The notes beneath the pieces were generated by a model. It had not been told where the DNA came from, did not search any database, and saw only the letters and a program-made list of their open reading frames with translations. From positions 440,853 to 504,852 of the forward strand of contig NZ_KQ948144.1 in NCBI RefSeq assembly GCF_001513955.1: a stretch of DNA of 64,000 nt, in the 5' to 3' direction. Shown in pieces: positions 1 to 8,009 of the stretch (the stretch's first letter is position 1; every line of letters starts with the position of its first letter). Both the position numbers and the translations under genes were made by a program. Source of the DNA: Streptomyces pseudovenezuelae. Its GTDB lineage: Bacteria > Actinomycetota > Actinomycetes > Streptomycetales > Streptomycetaceae.

Positions 1-27
1 GGAGCGGCGACGGGGGGATTCGTTCAT
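1..27 (-). CDS. 5' end of a gene leaving the window, possibly a TetR-type regulator
   Basis: A minus-strand reading frame starts at ATG 27-25 (alternative in-frame ATG 36-34) and runs off the left edge; only MNESPRRRS is visible. An Arg-rich start like this is common in TetR-family repressors, and the gene is divergent from the FAD monooxygenase across a perfect 28-bp palindrome (43-70), the usual layout of a repressor and its target. Nothing in the nine visible residues proves the family, and no strong ribosome binding site is seen. The call is an inference from position. Confidence 0.35.
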
Positions 28-42
28 GACGGCCATCGTAGG

Positions 43-70
43 TCAACGCTTGTTGGCCAACAAGCGTTGA
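43..70. promoter_or_regulatory. Perfect 28-bp palindromic operator
   Basis: Positions 43-70 equal their own reverse complement (14-bp arms, centre TTGG/CCAA). A degenerate copy follows at about 100-130, containing GTTGGCCAACAA and GTTGGC half-sites. It lies between a divergent gene at the left edge and the monooxygenase, so it is probably the operator of the divergently encoded repressor. Confidence 0.75.
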
Positions 71-168
71 CGCCGGGTCTCCGCAGCGCTACCTTCGTCA
101 ACAGGCGTTGGCCAACAACCGTTGGCAATCAGGCGTCGGCGAACAAGTGTTGGCAACAGGAGGCCACC

Positions 169-1632
169 ATGAACGGCACCCCCGGGCACGGCACGCCCAC
201 CGTGATCGTCGTCGGTTCCGGCCCCACCGGCCTGCTCCTGGCCGGTGACCTGGCCGTCGCCGGCGTCCCCGTGACCCTCGTCGAGAGGCGCCCGCACCGG
301 ATCAGCAACCTCTCCCGCGCCTTCGTCCTGCACGCCCGCACACTCGAACAGCTGGACGCCCGCGGTCTCGCCGACGGCCTGGAGGCGGCAGGGCAGCGCC
401 TGGACAAGCTGCGCCTGTTCGGCGACCTGACCATCGGCCTCGACACCCTCCCCTCCCGCTTCCGCCACCTCCTGGTCCTGCCGCAGTACGAGGTCGAGCA
501 GGCCCTGGAGCGACGGGCCGTGGCGGCGGGCGTCGACTTCCGGTACGAGACCGAGGTGACGGGTCTGTCCCAGGACGAGAACGGCGTGACGGTGCGGGTC
601 AAGGGGCCGGGAGGGGGCGCGGGGGCGCTGCGTGCCGAGTACCTCGTGGGTGCCGACGGCATGCGCAGCGCCGTGCGTGACGCGATCGGGCTGCCGTTCC
701 CCGGCCGCTCGGTGATCCGCTCGGTGGTCCTGGCGGACGTCCGCCTCGCCGAGCCGCCCGAGACCCTGCTCACCGTCCACGCCGTGGGCGACGCCTTCGC
801 CTTCATCGCCCCCTTCGGCGACGGCTACCACCGGGTCATCGCCTGGAACCGCGCCCATGACGTCGCCGACAGCGAGCCCCTCGACCTCGACGAGATCAAG
901 GAGGTCACCCGTCTCGCCCTGGGCCGCGACTTCGGGATGCACGACGCCCGCTGGATGTCCCGCTTCCACAGCGACGAGCGCCAGGCCCCCGCCTACCGGG
1001 TGGGCCGGGTCTTCCTGGCCGGCGACGCCGCCCACGTCCACACCCCGGCCGGCGGCCAGGGCATGAACACCGGCCTCCAGGACGCGGCGAACCTGAGCTG
1101 GAAGCTGGCCCAGGTGGCGGGCGGCCACGCGGGCCCCGCGCTCCTGGACACCTACCAGGCGGAGCGGCACCCCGTCGGCAGGGCGGTCCTGCGCAGCAGC
1201 GGCGGCATCGTCCGCCTCGCGATGGCCAAGCGCCCCTGGGAACTGGCCCTGCGCACCGCCCTCACCACCGTCCTCGACCACGTCGGCCCGGCCCGCCGCC
1301 GCATGCTCGGCCAACTCACCGGCATCGGCTACAAGTACGCCGCCCCGCGCGGCTCCCATCCCCTCACCGGCACCCGCGCCCCCGACGTCTCCCTCGCGGG
1401 CGGCGGCCGCCTCTACGAGTCCCTGCGCGGCGGCAGGTTCGTCCTCATCACCCCCGAGCCCGAGGCCTACGGCGACGGGGGCGCCCACAAGGACCGCCTC
1501 GCCGTGGAACGCTGGGCGACCTCCCGCCGTACGACCGTCCTGGTGCGGCCCGACGGGTACGTGGGGTGGGCGGCGGACGGGGCGGACGCGAGGGCGGTGG
1601 GGGCGGCGCTGGCCGCACAGGTGGGCCGCTAG
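169..1632 (+). CDS. FAD-dependent aromatic-type monooxygenase
   Basis: A 487-residue protein of the PheA/TfdB (class A flavoprotein hydroxylase) group. The N-terminal dinucleotide fold reads VIVVGSGPTG near residues 12-21. A VGADG segment lies near residue 155 and the FAD ribose/pyrophosphate motif RVFLAGDAAHVHTPAGGQG near 280-300. The last about 100 residues resemble the shortened thioredoxin-like tail of this family. Such enzymes hydroxylate phenolic or polyketide substrates with NAD(P)H and O2, and some inactivate antibiotics; the substrate cannot be told here. The start at ATG 169 is chosen for the AGGAGG upstream; earlier in-frame codons fall in the operator zone. The stop overlaps the convergent MarR gene by a few bases. 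Confidence 0.9.
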   Translation: MNGTPGHGTPTVIVVGSGPTGLLLAGDLAVAGVPVTLVERRPHRISNLSRAFVLHARTLEQLDARGLADGLEAAGQRLDKLRLFGDLTIGLDTLPSRFRHLLVLPQYEVEQALERRAVAAGVDFRYETEVTGLSQDENGVTVRVKGPGGGAGALRAEYLVGADGMRSAVRDAIGLPFPGRSVIRSVVLADVRLAEPPETLLTVHAVGDAFAFIAPFGDGYHRVIAWNRAHDVADSEPLDLDEIKEVTRLALGRDFGMHDARWMSRFHSDERQAPAYRVGRVFLAGDAAHVHTPAGGQGMNTGLQDAANLSWKLAQVAGGHAGPALLDTYQAERHPVGRAVLRSSGGIVRLAMAKRPWELALRTALTTVLDHVGPARRRMLGQLTGIGYKYAAPRGSHPLTGTRAPDVSLAGGGRLYESLRGGRFVLITPEPEAYGDGGAHKDRLAVERWATSRRTTVLVRPDGYVGWAADGADARAVGAALAAQVGR

Positions 1633-2138
1633 TGCGCTGAGTCCTGGGTGCCCGCGAGCAAGGTCCGCAACAGGTCGGCCAGTTGGCCGGCCTGTTCGTC
1701 GTCCAGGGCGGACAGGGCCGCCGTCTGGGCGGCCAGGCCCGCTCCCACCGCCTCGTCGATGACGGCCAGCCCCTTCTCCGTCAGGGTCACCTGGAGGCCC
1801 CGGCGGTCGTGGGGGTCGGGGGAGCGGCGCAGCAGGGCGGCGCGTTCCAGCTTGTCGAGGCGGCCCGTCATGCCGCCCGTGGTGAGCATCAGCGTCGAGG
1901 AGAGCAGGCGGGGGGAGAGGGTGTACGGCTCGCCGGCGCGGCGCAGGGTGGCGAGGACGTCGAACTCGCCGCGGGAGATGCCGTAGGGGGCGTAGACCTT
2001 CTCGACGCGGTCGCCCATGGCGCGGGAGAGGCGGTAGACGCGCCCGAAGACCTCCATGGCCCTGGTGTCGAGGTCGGGCCGCACGGCCGCCCACTGGTCG
2101 ATGATCGCGTCGACGGCGTCCTTGCGCTGTGCACTCAT
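1629..2138 (-). CDS. MarR-family transcriptional regulator
   Basis: A 169-residue winged-helix protein. The DNA-binding core runs from about residue 55 (GEFDVLATLRRAGEPYTLSP) through the recognition helix segment (TLMLTTGGMTGRLDKLE) to the wing (RSPDPHDRRGLQVTLTEKG). Helices at both ends would form the dimer interface. It is divergent from the EamA exporter over 104 bp that hold a 12-4-12 inverted repeat, so it most likely represses itself and the exporter and is released by a small ligand. It is convergent with the monooxygenase, with overlapping stop codons. Confidence 0.92.
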   Translation of the reverse strand: MSAQRKDAVDAIIDQWAAVRPDLDTRAMEVFGRVYRLSRAMGDRVEKVYAPYGISRGEFDVLATLRRAGEPYTLSPRLLSSTLMLTTGGMTGRLDKLERAALLRRSPDPHDRRGLQVTLTEKGLAVIDEAVGAGLAAQTAALSALDDEQAGQLADLLRTLLAGTQDSAH

Positions 2139-2188
2139 GTGCCGAGTATCCGCGGCCGTCGGCTCGGCCGCAAGAAAGTGGCTTGTGG

Positions 2189-2216
2189 GAAAGTAGCTTA
2201 GGAGTAAGCTACTTTC
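2189..2216. promoter_or_regulatory. 12-4-12 inverted repeat, probable MarR operator
   Basis: GAAAGTAGCTTA and TAAGCTACTTTC are perfect inverted arms around GGAG. A partial extra copy (GAAAGTGGCTTG) sits at 2174-2185. The element lies between the divergent MarR gene and the EamA exporter, 27 bp before the exporter start, and is far more AT-rich than its surroundings. Confidence 0.85.
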
Positions 2217-2242
2217 CTGTAAGTCGCTGATGAGAGGGAGTC

Positions 2243-3187
2243 ATGAGGAAGCCGACCGCGAACCGTCCCGCCACCATCCTTCTCACCGCCCTCGCCCCCG
2301 TCTCCTGGGGCACCACCTACGCCGTCACCACCGAGTTCCTCCCCGCCGACCGGCCGCTGTTCACCGGCCTTATGCGTGCGCTGCCCGCGGGGCTCGTGCT
2401 GCTCGGCCTGGCCCGGGTGCTGCCGCGCGGCGCCTGGTGGGGGAAGGCCGCCGTGCTCGGGGCGCTGAACATCGGGGCCTTCTTCCCGCTGCTGTTCCTG
2501 TCGGCGTACCGGCTGCCGGGCGGGATGGCCGCGGTGGTCGGGTCGGTGGGGCCGCTGATCGTCGTCGGCCTGTCGGCCGTACTGCTGGGGCAGCGGCCCA
2601 CCGCCCGCAGTGTGCTCACCGGACTCGTCGCCGCGTTCGGCGTCAGCCTGGTCGTGCTCAAGGCGGCCGGGGCCCTCGACGCCGTCGGTGTGCTCGCGGC
2701 GCTCGCGGCCACCGCCTCGATGTCCGTCGGTACCGTGCTGACCAAGCGCTGGGGCCGCCCCGAGGGCGTGGGCCCGCTCGCGCTCACCGCCTGGCAGCTC
2801 ACCGCCGGCGGCCTGCTCATCGCGCCGCTCGCCCTGATCGTCGAGGGCGCCCCGCCCGCGCTCGACGGGCGCGCGATCGGCGGCTACCTCTACCTCGCGC
2901 TGGCGAACACGGCGGTGGCGTACTGGCTCTGGTTCCGCGGCATCGGCCGCCTGACCGCCACCCAGGTCACCTTCCTCGGCCCGCTGTCCCCGCTGACCGC
3001 CGCGGTCGTCGGCTGGGCGGCGCTCGGGCAGACGCTGACGCCGGTGCAGCTGACGGGCATGGCGCTGGCCTTCGGCGCCACGGTGGCGGGTCAGCTGGGG
3101 GTACGGCCGCCTGTCCGGCCGTCGTTCGGTTCTGCGGGGCAGGTGTCGGTGCCGTCGGACCTGACGCCTGCGAGGGCGCGGCGGTAG
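2243..3187 (+). CDS. EamA/DMT-family membrane exporter
   Basis: A 314-residue drug/metabolite transporter with about ten hydrophobic segments in two EamA repeats (roughly residues 10-140 and 150-285). The family exports metabolites, amino acids or drugs. The start is ATG 2243 behind GAGAGGGAG. The last about 28 residues, after the final membrane helix, are a polar Pro/Arg/Ser tail encoded by the first copy of a 134-bp tandem duplication (3077-3345), so the C-terminus was probably altered by that repeat. It is likely controlled by the divergent MarR repressor. Confidence 0.9.
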   Translation: MRKPTANRPATILLTALAPVSWGTTYAVTTEFLPADRPLFTGLMRALPAGLVLLGLARVLPRGAWWGKAAVLGALNIGAFFPLLFLSAYRLPGGMAAVVGSVGPLIVVGLSAVLLGQRPTARSVLTGLVAAFGVSLVVLKAAGALDAVGVLAALAATASMSVGTVLTKRWGRPEGVGPLALTAWQLTAGGLLIAPLALIVEGAPPALDGRAIGGYLYLALANTAVAYWLWFRGIGRLTATQVTFLGPLSPLTAAVVGWAALGQTLTPVQLTGMALAFGATVAGQLGVRPPVRPSFGSAGQVSVPSDLTPARARR

Positions 3188-3345
3188 CGGGCGCGCGTCG
3201 CGGGGGCGTTGCCACGGTGGCGGGGCGGCTGGGGGTAGGCCGTCCGTGCGGCCGTGGTTCGGTTCTGCTGGGCAGGTGTCGGTCTCGTCGGGCCTGACGC
3301 CTGCGAGGGCGCGGCGGTAGGGGGCCCACGTGTCGCGGGGGCGTT
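3077..3345. repeat. Imperfect tandem duplication, two units of about 134 bp
   Basis: Unit 1 (3077-3210) starts GCCACGGTGGCGGG and ends TCGCGGGGGCGTT. Unit 2 (3211-3345) repeats the same order of motifs, including TTCGGTTCTGC, GGGCAGGTGTCGGT and CTGACGCCTGCGAGGGCGCG. Unit 1 supplies the end and stop codon of the EamA gene; unit 2 fills the gap up to the sigma-factor promoter. Confidence 0.85.
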
Positions 3346-3390
3346 GTAACGTCACTCCGGCAGCGCGTTACGAAACTCCCGGAGGCGCAC

Positions 3391-4731
3391 GTGGCCACAG
3401 ACGTCTGTGCGGTGTGCGGGAAGCCGCTCGCCGCGCGAGCCGGCCGGACCGGACGCGGCTCCGTCTACTGCTCGGCCGCCTGCCGGCAGAAGGCCTACCG
3501 GGAACGGCGGCAGCCCCGGGGCCTCACCGTGCAGGGCCTCATCGACGACATCGGGCGCCGGGCGGGACAGCTGGCGCCCGAGCCCGCGGACGCCCTCTAC
3601 GCGACCGTCGGCGAACTGTCCGAATCGGTCGCCCGGTTGCGGCGGGTGGCCCGTACGGTGCGCGACACCACCCAGGACGCCGGGGATTCCGTAACGGCGG
3701 ACCCCGTGACGCAACGCACCGAGGCCGCCCCCGGCACCCACCTCACCGAGACCGAGTTCGGCGCCCTCACCGAGCAGTACCGCCGTGAGATCCAGGTGCA
3801 CTGCTACCGCATGACGGGGTCGTACGACGAGGCCGAGGACCTCGTCCAGGAGACCTTTCTGCGGGCCTGGCGGGCCCGGGACGGCTTTCAGGGGCGGGCG
3901 AGCGCGCGGACCTGGCTGTACCGGATCGCCACCAACACCAGTCTGGACCTGCTGCGACGGACCGCGCGCCGCCCGCAACGGTACGAACCGGTGCCGGGGA
4001 TGCATCACGGCGAGGGGGAGCCGCCCGCCCGTATCACCTGGTTGCAGCCCTACCCCGACGACGAGATGCCGCTGACCGAGGAGCACGAGCAGCCCGAGTC
4101 CGCCGCGGTCTCCCGCGAGACCCTGGAGCTCGTCCTCCTCGCCGCGATCCAGCATCTGCCCCCGCGGCAACGGGCCGCACTGGTCCTGCGCGACGCCCTC
4201 GGGCTGACCGCCGCCGAGACCGCCGAGGCCCTGGAGACCAGCGTGGCCTCCGTGAACAGCGCACTCCAGCGGGCCAGGCCAGCCCTGCGCGCCCACCTGC
4301 CCCCGGACCGCTCGGACTGGCGGACCACCGTGCCCACGGAGGACCAACAGGCCGTACTGGACCGGTACATGGCCGCCGTCGGACGCCTCGACTTCGAGGC
4401 GATGGCCGCGCTGCTCACCGAGGACGTCACCCTCACCATGCCGCCGAACCCGTACTGGTTCGTCGGCCGGGACGCCGTCATCGACTTCGTGCGGGTCAGC
4501 CTCGATCCCGCCTCCCCGATGTTCTTCGGGCACTGGCGCAGCCTGCCCACCCGGGCCAACGGCCAGCTCGCGACGGCGCACTACGTCCGCCGGCCCGGCA
4601 CCGGCGTCCACCGCGCCCAGGTCCTGGACGTGCTGCGCTTCGCCGGCCAGGGCCAAGGCGACCGCATCGCGGAGATCACCTCCTTCGAGCCGCACCTCTT
4701 CCCCGCGTTCGGACTGCCCCTGCGGCTGTGA
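3391..4731 (+). CDS. ECF sigma factor with N-terminal Cys4 motif and C-terminal SnoaL-like domain
   Basis: A 446-residue protein in three parts. Residues 1-45 hold C6-x2-C9-x17-C27-x3-C31, a probable zinc-binding finger. About residues 120-300 carry sigma region 2 (YDEAEDLVQETFLRAWRAR, then a WLYRIATN segment) and region 4 (LPPRQRAALVLRDALGLTAAETAEAL). From about residue 320, the sequence starting VPTEDQQAVLDRYMAAV resembles the SnoaL-like tail of ECF41/SigX5-type sigma factors, where the tail itself can control activity in place of an anti-sigma factor. The start is GTG 3391 behind GGAGG. No anti-sigma gene is adjacent. The SDR-fold gene downstream is a candidate target, as ECF41-type sigmas often sit beside oxidoreductase genes. 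Confidence 0.88.
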   Translation: MATDVCAVCGKPLAARAGRTGRGSVYCSAACRQKAYRERRQPRGLTVQGLIDDIGRRAGQLAPEPADALYATVGELSESVARLRRVARTVRDTTQDAGDSVTADPVTQRTEAAPGTHLTETEFGALTEQYRREIQVHCYRMTGSYDEAEDLVQETFLRAWRARDGFQGRASARTWLYRIATNTSLDLLRRTARRPQRYEPVPGMHHGEGEPPARITWLQPYPDDEMPLTEEHEQPESAAVSRETLELVLLAAIQHLPPRQRAALVLRDALGLTAAETAEALETSVASVNSALQRARPALRAHLPPDRSDWRTTVPTEDQQAVLDRYMAAVGRLDFEAMAALLTEDVTLTMPPNPYWFVGRDAVIDFVRVSLDPASPMFFGHWRSLPTRANGQLATAHYVRRPGTGVHRAQVLDVLRFAGQGQGDRIAEITSFEPHLFPAFGLPLRL

Positions 4732-4822
4732 CCGACCGGCGAGCAGCGAGACGGCCGATGAGCGTCGGCGATGTCGTACGTCTGCATGGACGTCACGCAC
4801 GAACCACTTCCAAGGAGTCACC

Positions 4823-5581
4823 ATGCTGCTCACCGACAAGACCGCGATCGTCTACGGCGCCGGCGGTTCGATCGGCGGGGCCGTCGCCCGGGCCTTCGCC
4901 GAGCAGGGCGCGAGGGTCCACCTCGTCGGCCGCACCCGCGCGACCCTGGAGGCGGTGGCCGCCGACATCAAGGACGCCGAGGTCGCCGTGGTGGACGCGC
5001 TGGACGAGGCGGCCGTGGAGGCGCACGCCGAGCAGGTCGGGGACATCGACATCTCCATCAACCTGGTCACGCGCGGCGATGTGCAGGGCGCGCCGCTGGT
5101 CGACACGGCCGTCGAGGACTTCCTGCGGCCGGTCACCCGTGGTCTGCGCGCCAACTTCCTGACCGCCCGGGCCGCGGGACGCCGTATGGCCGCACGGGGC
5201 TCGGGTGTGATCCTCGCCCTCAACAGCGGTTCCGCGCACGGCAGTCCGATGATGGGCGGCACCGGTCCGGCGGACGGGGCGATCGACACGCTCGTGCGCA
5301 ACCTGGCGATCGAGCTGGGGCCGCGCGGGGTGCGGGCGGTGGGGCTGTGGGTGGCCGGGGTGCCGGAGACGTTCACCGTGGAGAAGCTCTCCGCGGTCAA
5401 CCCGGCCATCGACGAGGGGGCCGTGCGGGGCATCGTCGACCAGCTCGCCGGGATGCGCATGACCCGCCGCAACCCCACCCTCGCCGAGGTCGCCGCCACC
5501 GCGGTGTTCCTCGCCTCCGACCACGCGGGCGGCATCACCGGCACCTTCGTCAACGCGACGGGCGGGATGGTGTCCGTCTGA
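4823..5581 (+). CDS. SDR-fold protein lacking catalytic Tyr and Lys
   Basis: A 252-residue Rossmann-fold short-chain dehydrogenase relative. The cofactor motif YGAGGSIGGAVA is at residues 11-21 and the family C-terminal signature (ITGTFVNATGG) is present. Aligned on the following NLAIELGPRGVRAV helix, the position of the catalytic Tyr is T147 and of the Lys is D151 (TGPADGA instead of YxxxK). Ser135 or Ser137 remains. It therefore cannot use classical SDR chemistry and may be a binding or regulatory protein. It follows the ECF sigma factor by 91 bp in the same direction; AAGGAG precedes ATG 4823. Confidence 0.85.
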   Translation: MLLTDKTAIVYGAGGSIGGAVARAFAEQGARVHLVGRTRATLEAVAADIKDAEVAVVDALDEAAVEAHAEQVGDIDISINLVTRGDVQGAPLVDTAVEDFLRPVTRGLRANFLTARAAGRRMAARGSGVILALNSGSAHGSPMMGGTGPADGAIDTLVRNLAIELGPRGVRAVGLWVAGVPETFTVEKLSAVNPAIDEGAVRGIVDQLAGMRMTRRNPTLAEVAATAVFLASDHAGGITGTFVNATGGMVSV

Positions 5582-6737
5582 GCCCGCTCCCCCGCCACCA
5601 GGTGCGCAGCCACAGGGCGTGCAGCGCGCCGAGCGTGACGACGACGGTGATCCCGTCCAGCCGGTCCCAGGCCGAGGGCCCCGCGCCCGACTTGACCACG
5701 GCGCGGGCGAACAGCGTGAGGTCCGCGGGCAGGGTGACGGCGGCGAAGAACGCGAGACACAGCGCGGTGCCGACCACCAGCACCACGCTGTACCCGCGTA
5801 CGGCCCGCCGTTCGTGCGCGGGCAGTCCGAGGCTGGGGTCCGGTTCGTCGGTACGGCGGCCCCGGCGCGGCAGCAGACGCCGGGCCCGGTACCTCGTGTA
5901 CACCACCCCGTCCCCGAACAGGTCGCGGCAGCCGGTGAGGTCCTGGAGGACGAAGTACAGGTCGGTGCGCATGAAGACCAGGAGCTGGAAGGGGAGCGGG
6001 AGCAAGGCGAGCAGGGCCACGGCGGCGAGGACCCGGCGGGGGGTGCCGGTGGTGGCGCCCGCGGCGAGGGCGGCCAGGGACGCGGCCGTCAGGTTGGTCG
6101 CGATGCCGGCGAGATAGGCGGTCAACCGGTGTCTGCGCGGGGCGAGTTCGATGCCGCTGATGTCCGTCTGCAGCACCAGGAACTGCAGCCGGGTGCCGAG
6201 CCGTATCCGCCCCGCCACACCGGTCGCGCGGGCGGTCAGCAGGTGGGCGCACTCGTGGAGCAGCAGCAGGCTCCAGCCGACGCCGGCGCCGAGAGCGATG
6301 ACCGCGCTGCCGTGCGAACTCCACAACAGGGTCCGGTAGTCGAGCGGCACGGGCGGGCGGGTGAGCACGGTGACCGCGATCAGCAGGGCGACCGCCACGG
6401 GGACGACGGGACTCAGCAGCCGGCGCACATGACGGGGCCGTATCCACGCCAACGTCGGTGCCGGGGGCGGCTCCTGGTCGATCGCCCGGCCGTCGACCTC
6501 CGCCACGAACCCCAGACCCAGCAGGGCCTCCACGAAGTCCGGTACGTCGATGTCGTCGCCGGTCCGGGTGCGGAGCCGTGCGCCGACCTCGGCCGGGGTC
6601 AGGCCCTGGTCGAGCAGATCCAGGGCCTGCTTGCCCACCTCGGGCAGGGCGACGAAACGACCGGTCGCCCGGCGGCCCACGATCCACTCGTCGCCGTCGG
6701 GGCGGGAGTCCAGCGCGTGCAGCCGTACCCGGTTCAC
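5550..6737 (-). CDS. M50-type membrane metallopeptidase with PqqD-like N-terminus
   Basis: A 395-residue protein. Residues 1-90 have the pattern of a PqqD-like RiPP recognition element (RFVALPEVGKQALDLLDQGLTPAEVGARL, then VPDFVEALLGLGFVAEVDG). Several membrane segments follow. The zinc motif HECAH (H161, E162, H165) sits in a membrane helix, and the FMRTDLYFV segment with D259 is the likely third ligand. This is the architecture of peptide zinc metalloproteases in peptide-maturation clusters. The start GTG 6737 overlaps the stop of the ThiF-like gene (GTGA), showing tight coupling. Its 3' end overlaps that of the SDR-fold gene by 32 bp. A role in cleaving or exporting the modified twin peptides is inferred. 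Confidence 0.87.
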   Translation of the reverse strand: MNRVRLHALDSRPDGDEWIVGRRATGRFVALPEVGKQALDLLDQGLTPAEVGARLRTRTGDDIDVPDFVEALLGLGFVAEVDGRAIDQEPPPAPTLAWIRPRHVRRLLSPVVPVAVALLIAVTVLTRPPVPLDYRTLLWSSHGSAVIALGAGVGWSLLLLHECAHLLTARATGVAGRIRLGTRLQFLVLQTDISGIELAPRRHRLTAYLAGIATNLTAASLAALAAGATTGTPRRVLAAVALLALLPLPFQLLVFMRTDLYFVLQDLTGCRDLFGDGVVYTRYRARRLLPRRGRRTDEPDPSLGLPAHERRAVRGYSVVLVVGTALCLAFFAAVTLPADLTLFARAVVKSGAGPSAWDRLDGITVVVTLGALHALWLRTWWRGSGLRRTPSRPSR

Positions 6738-7885
6738 GTCCGCTCCCCGCACGCCGGGCAGTCCAGCCGGCGGGGGGTGCGCTGGTGGACGGGGTCGCCG
6801 GGGAGCATGAGGTTCACACCGAAGCGGAAGCCCGGCTCCATCGCGGGGACCCCGGTCAGCAGGGCCAGGGCGGCATGCGCGAGCAGGGCTCCCGAGAGCC
6901 CGGCGGTGACGGCGCTCGCCGGGTTCCACGGCATCCGCGGCGAGGCGCTCTCCGGGTCCTGCCCCGGCCCGAGCCGCAGATCGCGCCGCGCGATCTCGCC
7001 CTCCCGCAGGCACTCCCAGCAGGCGCCCTGACCGGGCACGTACACACCGGCGGTCACGAGAGGCCCCCGGTATCCGGCGTCGACCCACGGCAGCCCGGCC
7101 GCCAGACAGGCCCGGTTGGTCCACCGGCGGATCGCGTCGGGGCGGTCGGCGGCCAGGACGAGGAGGTCGTGGGGGGAGCCGGCCAGGGCGGACGCGGCCA
7201 CCAGCTCCGTGAGATCCTCCGGCCCCCGCACCTCCCTGCGCTCCCCGGTCACCGTCACGTCCGAGTTGAGCGCCCGCAGGGTCGCCAGCGCCGCCTCCAC
7301 CTTCGGCCGGCCGAGGTCGGACTCGCGGTACAGGGGCTGGCGGTTGAGGTTGGAGAGTTCGACCACGTCCGGGTCGACGCAGTGGACGTGGCCCACACCG
7401 GACGCGACCAGGGCCTGGGCCGCGTGGCCGCCCGTGCCGCCGACCCCGACCAGGAGGACCCGTGCCTCGCGCAGGCGGAGTTGGGCGTCCCAGGGGCTGG
7501 TGCGGGGGGCGAGGTCCATCCAGCGCAGGAGCGGCACACCCCGGCTGTAGCGGTCCTGTTCGCGGGGCGGCAACGAGGCCGAGGCGTCCGCGTCGTCCAC
7601 GAAACCGGCGGCCAGCAGATCCGCCATCGCCTGGCGGGCGTCCGCGCCGGACAGCTCAGGGTGCCCGCGCAGGACCTCCGCGACCACCTCCGACGGCCCT
7701 CGGCTGCCGTCCATCGCCTCGACGAGCGTCCACACCCAGCCCCGCGGGTCCGCGATCTCCGCGCCGATGCCGTGGATCACGCTGCCGACGCGGACATTGC
7801 CGTCGACCGTGCGGTAGGCGCGGTGCTCGGGTTTGATCCGGGGCCGCCCGAACGCCTCGACCGTCACCGCCGCCGTATCCGCCAC
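6734..7885 (-). CDS. E1/ThiF-like adenylyltransferase with N-terminal PqqD-like domain
   Basis: A 383-residue protein. About residues 15-105 look PqqD-like (VWTLVEAMDGSRGPSEVVAE, then DLLAAGFVDD), a probable leader-peptide binding element. The E1 domain has GVGGTG (147-152), the acidic ribose contact near D171, NRQ (181-183), K195, and a zinc site made of C289/C292 (CWEC) and C376/C379 (CPAC). E1-like enzymes adenylate a carboxylate, as in MccB, PaaA, ThiF and MoeB. The start GTG 7885 is chosen for GGGGAGGGG upstream; a longer reading would run antisense through the carboxypeptidase. It is divergent from the twin peptide genes and translationally coupled to the M50 gene. Confidence 0.9.
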   Translation of the reverse strand: MADTAAVTVEAFGRPRIKPEHRAYRTVDGNVRVGSVIHGIGAEIADPRGWVWTLVEAMDGSRGPSEVVAEVLRGHPELSGADARQAMADLLAAGFVDDADASASLPPREQDRYSRGVPLLRWMDLAPRTSPWDAQLRLREARVLLVGVGGTGGHAAQALVASGVGHVHCVDPDVVELSNLNRQPLYRESDLGRPKVEAALATLRALNSDVTVTGERREVRGPEDLTELVAASALAGSPHDLLVLAADRPDAIRRWTNRACLAAGLPWVDAGYRGPLVTAGVYVPGQGACWECLREGEIARRDLRLGPGQDPESASPRMPWNPASAVTAGLSGALLAHAALALLTGVPAMEPGFRFGVNLMLPGDPVHQRTPRRLDCPACGERT

Positions 7886-7917
7886 CAGGGACCCCTCCCC
7901 TTTACACGTACACCTTC

Positions 7918-7974
7918 TTGACACTCTGACCCCGTCGGCACAGCCTTGACAAGAGCGGTCAGCGATCGCTTCGG
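7918..7974 (+). promoter_or_regulatory. Candidate promoter region of the twin-peptide operon
   Basis: Two TTGACA hexamers lie 28 bp apart (7918-7923 and 7946-7951) in the 124-bp gap between the ThiF-like gene and the first peptide. Either could be a -35 element reading rightward. No good -10 match is visible, so an alternative sigma factor or activator is possible. Confidence 0.4.
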
Positions 7975-8009
7975 AAAGGTCAAATCCTGTACGAAGACGA
8001 GGAGTTGAG

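Noticed and set aside
43..2094. A minus-strand frame covering the monooxygenase and MarR gene
   Set aside because: Low-complexity Arg/Gly/Pro translation, overlapping two genes with clear families.
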